From contig DAHUYY010000111.1 in assembly GCA_027306845.1 (NCBI GenBank), forward strand, positions 1 to 6,356: 6,356 nucleotides of DNA, in the 5' to 3' direction. Positions within the stretch are counted from its first letter, which is position 1, and every line of letters starts with the position of its first letter. This stretch comes from Vulcanimicrobiota bacterium (GTDB taxonomy: Bacteria; Vulcanimicrobiota; Vulcanimicrobiia; Vulcanimicrobiales; Vulcanimicrobiaceae). A model generated the notes under the pieces. It saw only the letters and a program-made list of their open reading frames with translations. It ran no database searches and was not told where the DNA came from. The translations under genes were made by a program, and so were the position numbers. Shown here piece after piece: positions 6,351-6,356 of the stretch.

Positions 6351-6355
6351 CCCTC
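6351..6355 (-). promoter_or_regulatory. Shine-Dalgarno of the small membrane protein gene
   Basis: Read on the - strand, GAGGG lies 7 bases before the ATG at 6343-6341, which is good spacing and the strongest ribosome site in the window. The preceding T makes TGAGGG, so a stop codon of an upstream gene may overlap it. That gene's frame cannot be seen. Confidence 0.6.
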
Positions 6356-6356
6356 A

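Noticed and set aside
1..6356. CRISPR arrays, insertion sequences, tRNA or rRNA genes
   Set aside because: No regularly spaced repeats, transposase-like frames with terminal repeats, or RNA-gene signatures were seen; nearly all bases are coding.

Overview
The window carries five protein-coding genes and reads as chromosomal DNA of a diderm (Gram-negative-type) bacterium, because it encodes a TolC-type outer-membrane channel with a signal peptide. The DNA is moderately GC-rich (about 60% by eye), strongly coding throughout, and rich in CGATCG/TCGTCG-like words. The gene style would fit an uncultured soil lineage such as Eremiobacterota/Vulcanimicrobiota, but that assignment is a low-confidence impression and not something the sequence proves.

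Layout. Positions 1-4896 on the + strand form a tightly overlapping tripartite efflux operon. It starts with the last 51 codons of a periplasmic adaptor (membrane fusion protein). A 1145-residue RND permease follows, overlapping the adaptor by ATGA. An outer-membrane efflux protein comes next; its likely GTG start lies 8 bases inside the end of the permease gene. Together they would span inner membrane, periplasm and outer membrane and export an unidentified compound. The permease is of the hydrophobe/amphiphile efflux type. It has Gln where AcrB has the second transmembrane-4 aspartate, Arg at the TM10 lysine position, and an extra ~111-residue cytoplasmic tail.

A 44-base gap follows (4897-4940). 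It holds a consensus TTGACA -35 box, a 15-base dyad filling most of a long 19-base spacer, and a CATAAG -10-like box. A second inverted repeat lies over the start codon. This looks like an operator-controlled promoter for the next gene, a 319-residue regulator in which a DUF2249 domain is fused to the N-terminus of a complete CRP/FNR-type regulator (cNMP-binding fold plus winged helix-turn-helix). This fusion and its promoter are the most unusual part of the window.

The last gene (5897-6343) is on the - strand and converges on the regulator; the two stop codons overlap in CTAA. It encodes a small polytopic membrane protein with seven histidines, five of them spaced i/i+4 along two helices, suggesting a heme or metal site. 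Its upstream neighbour probably ends just at the window edge. No RNA genes, CRISPR arrays, insertion sequences or intergenic stretches above 300 bases were seen.
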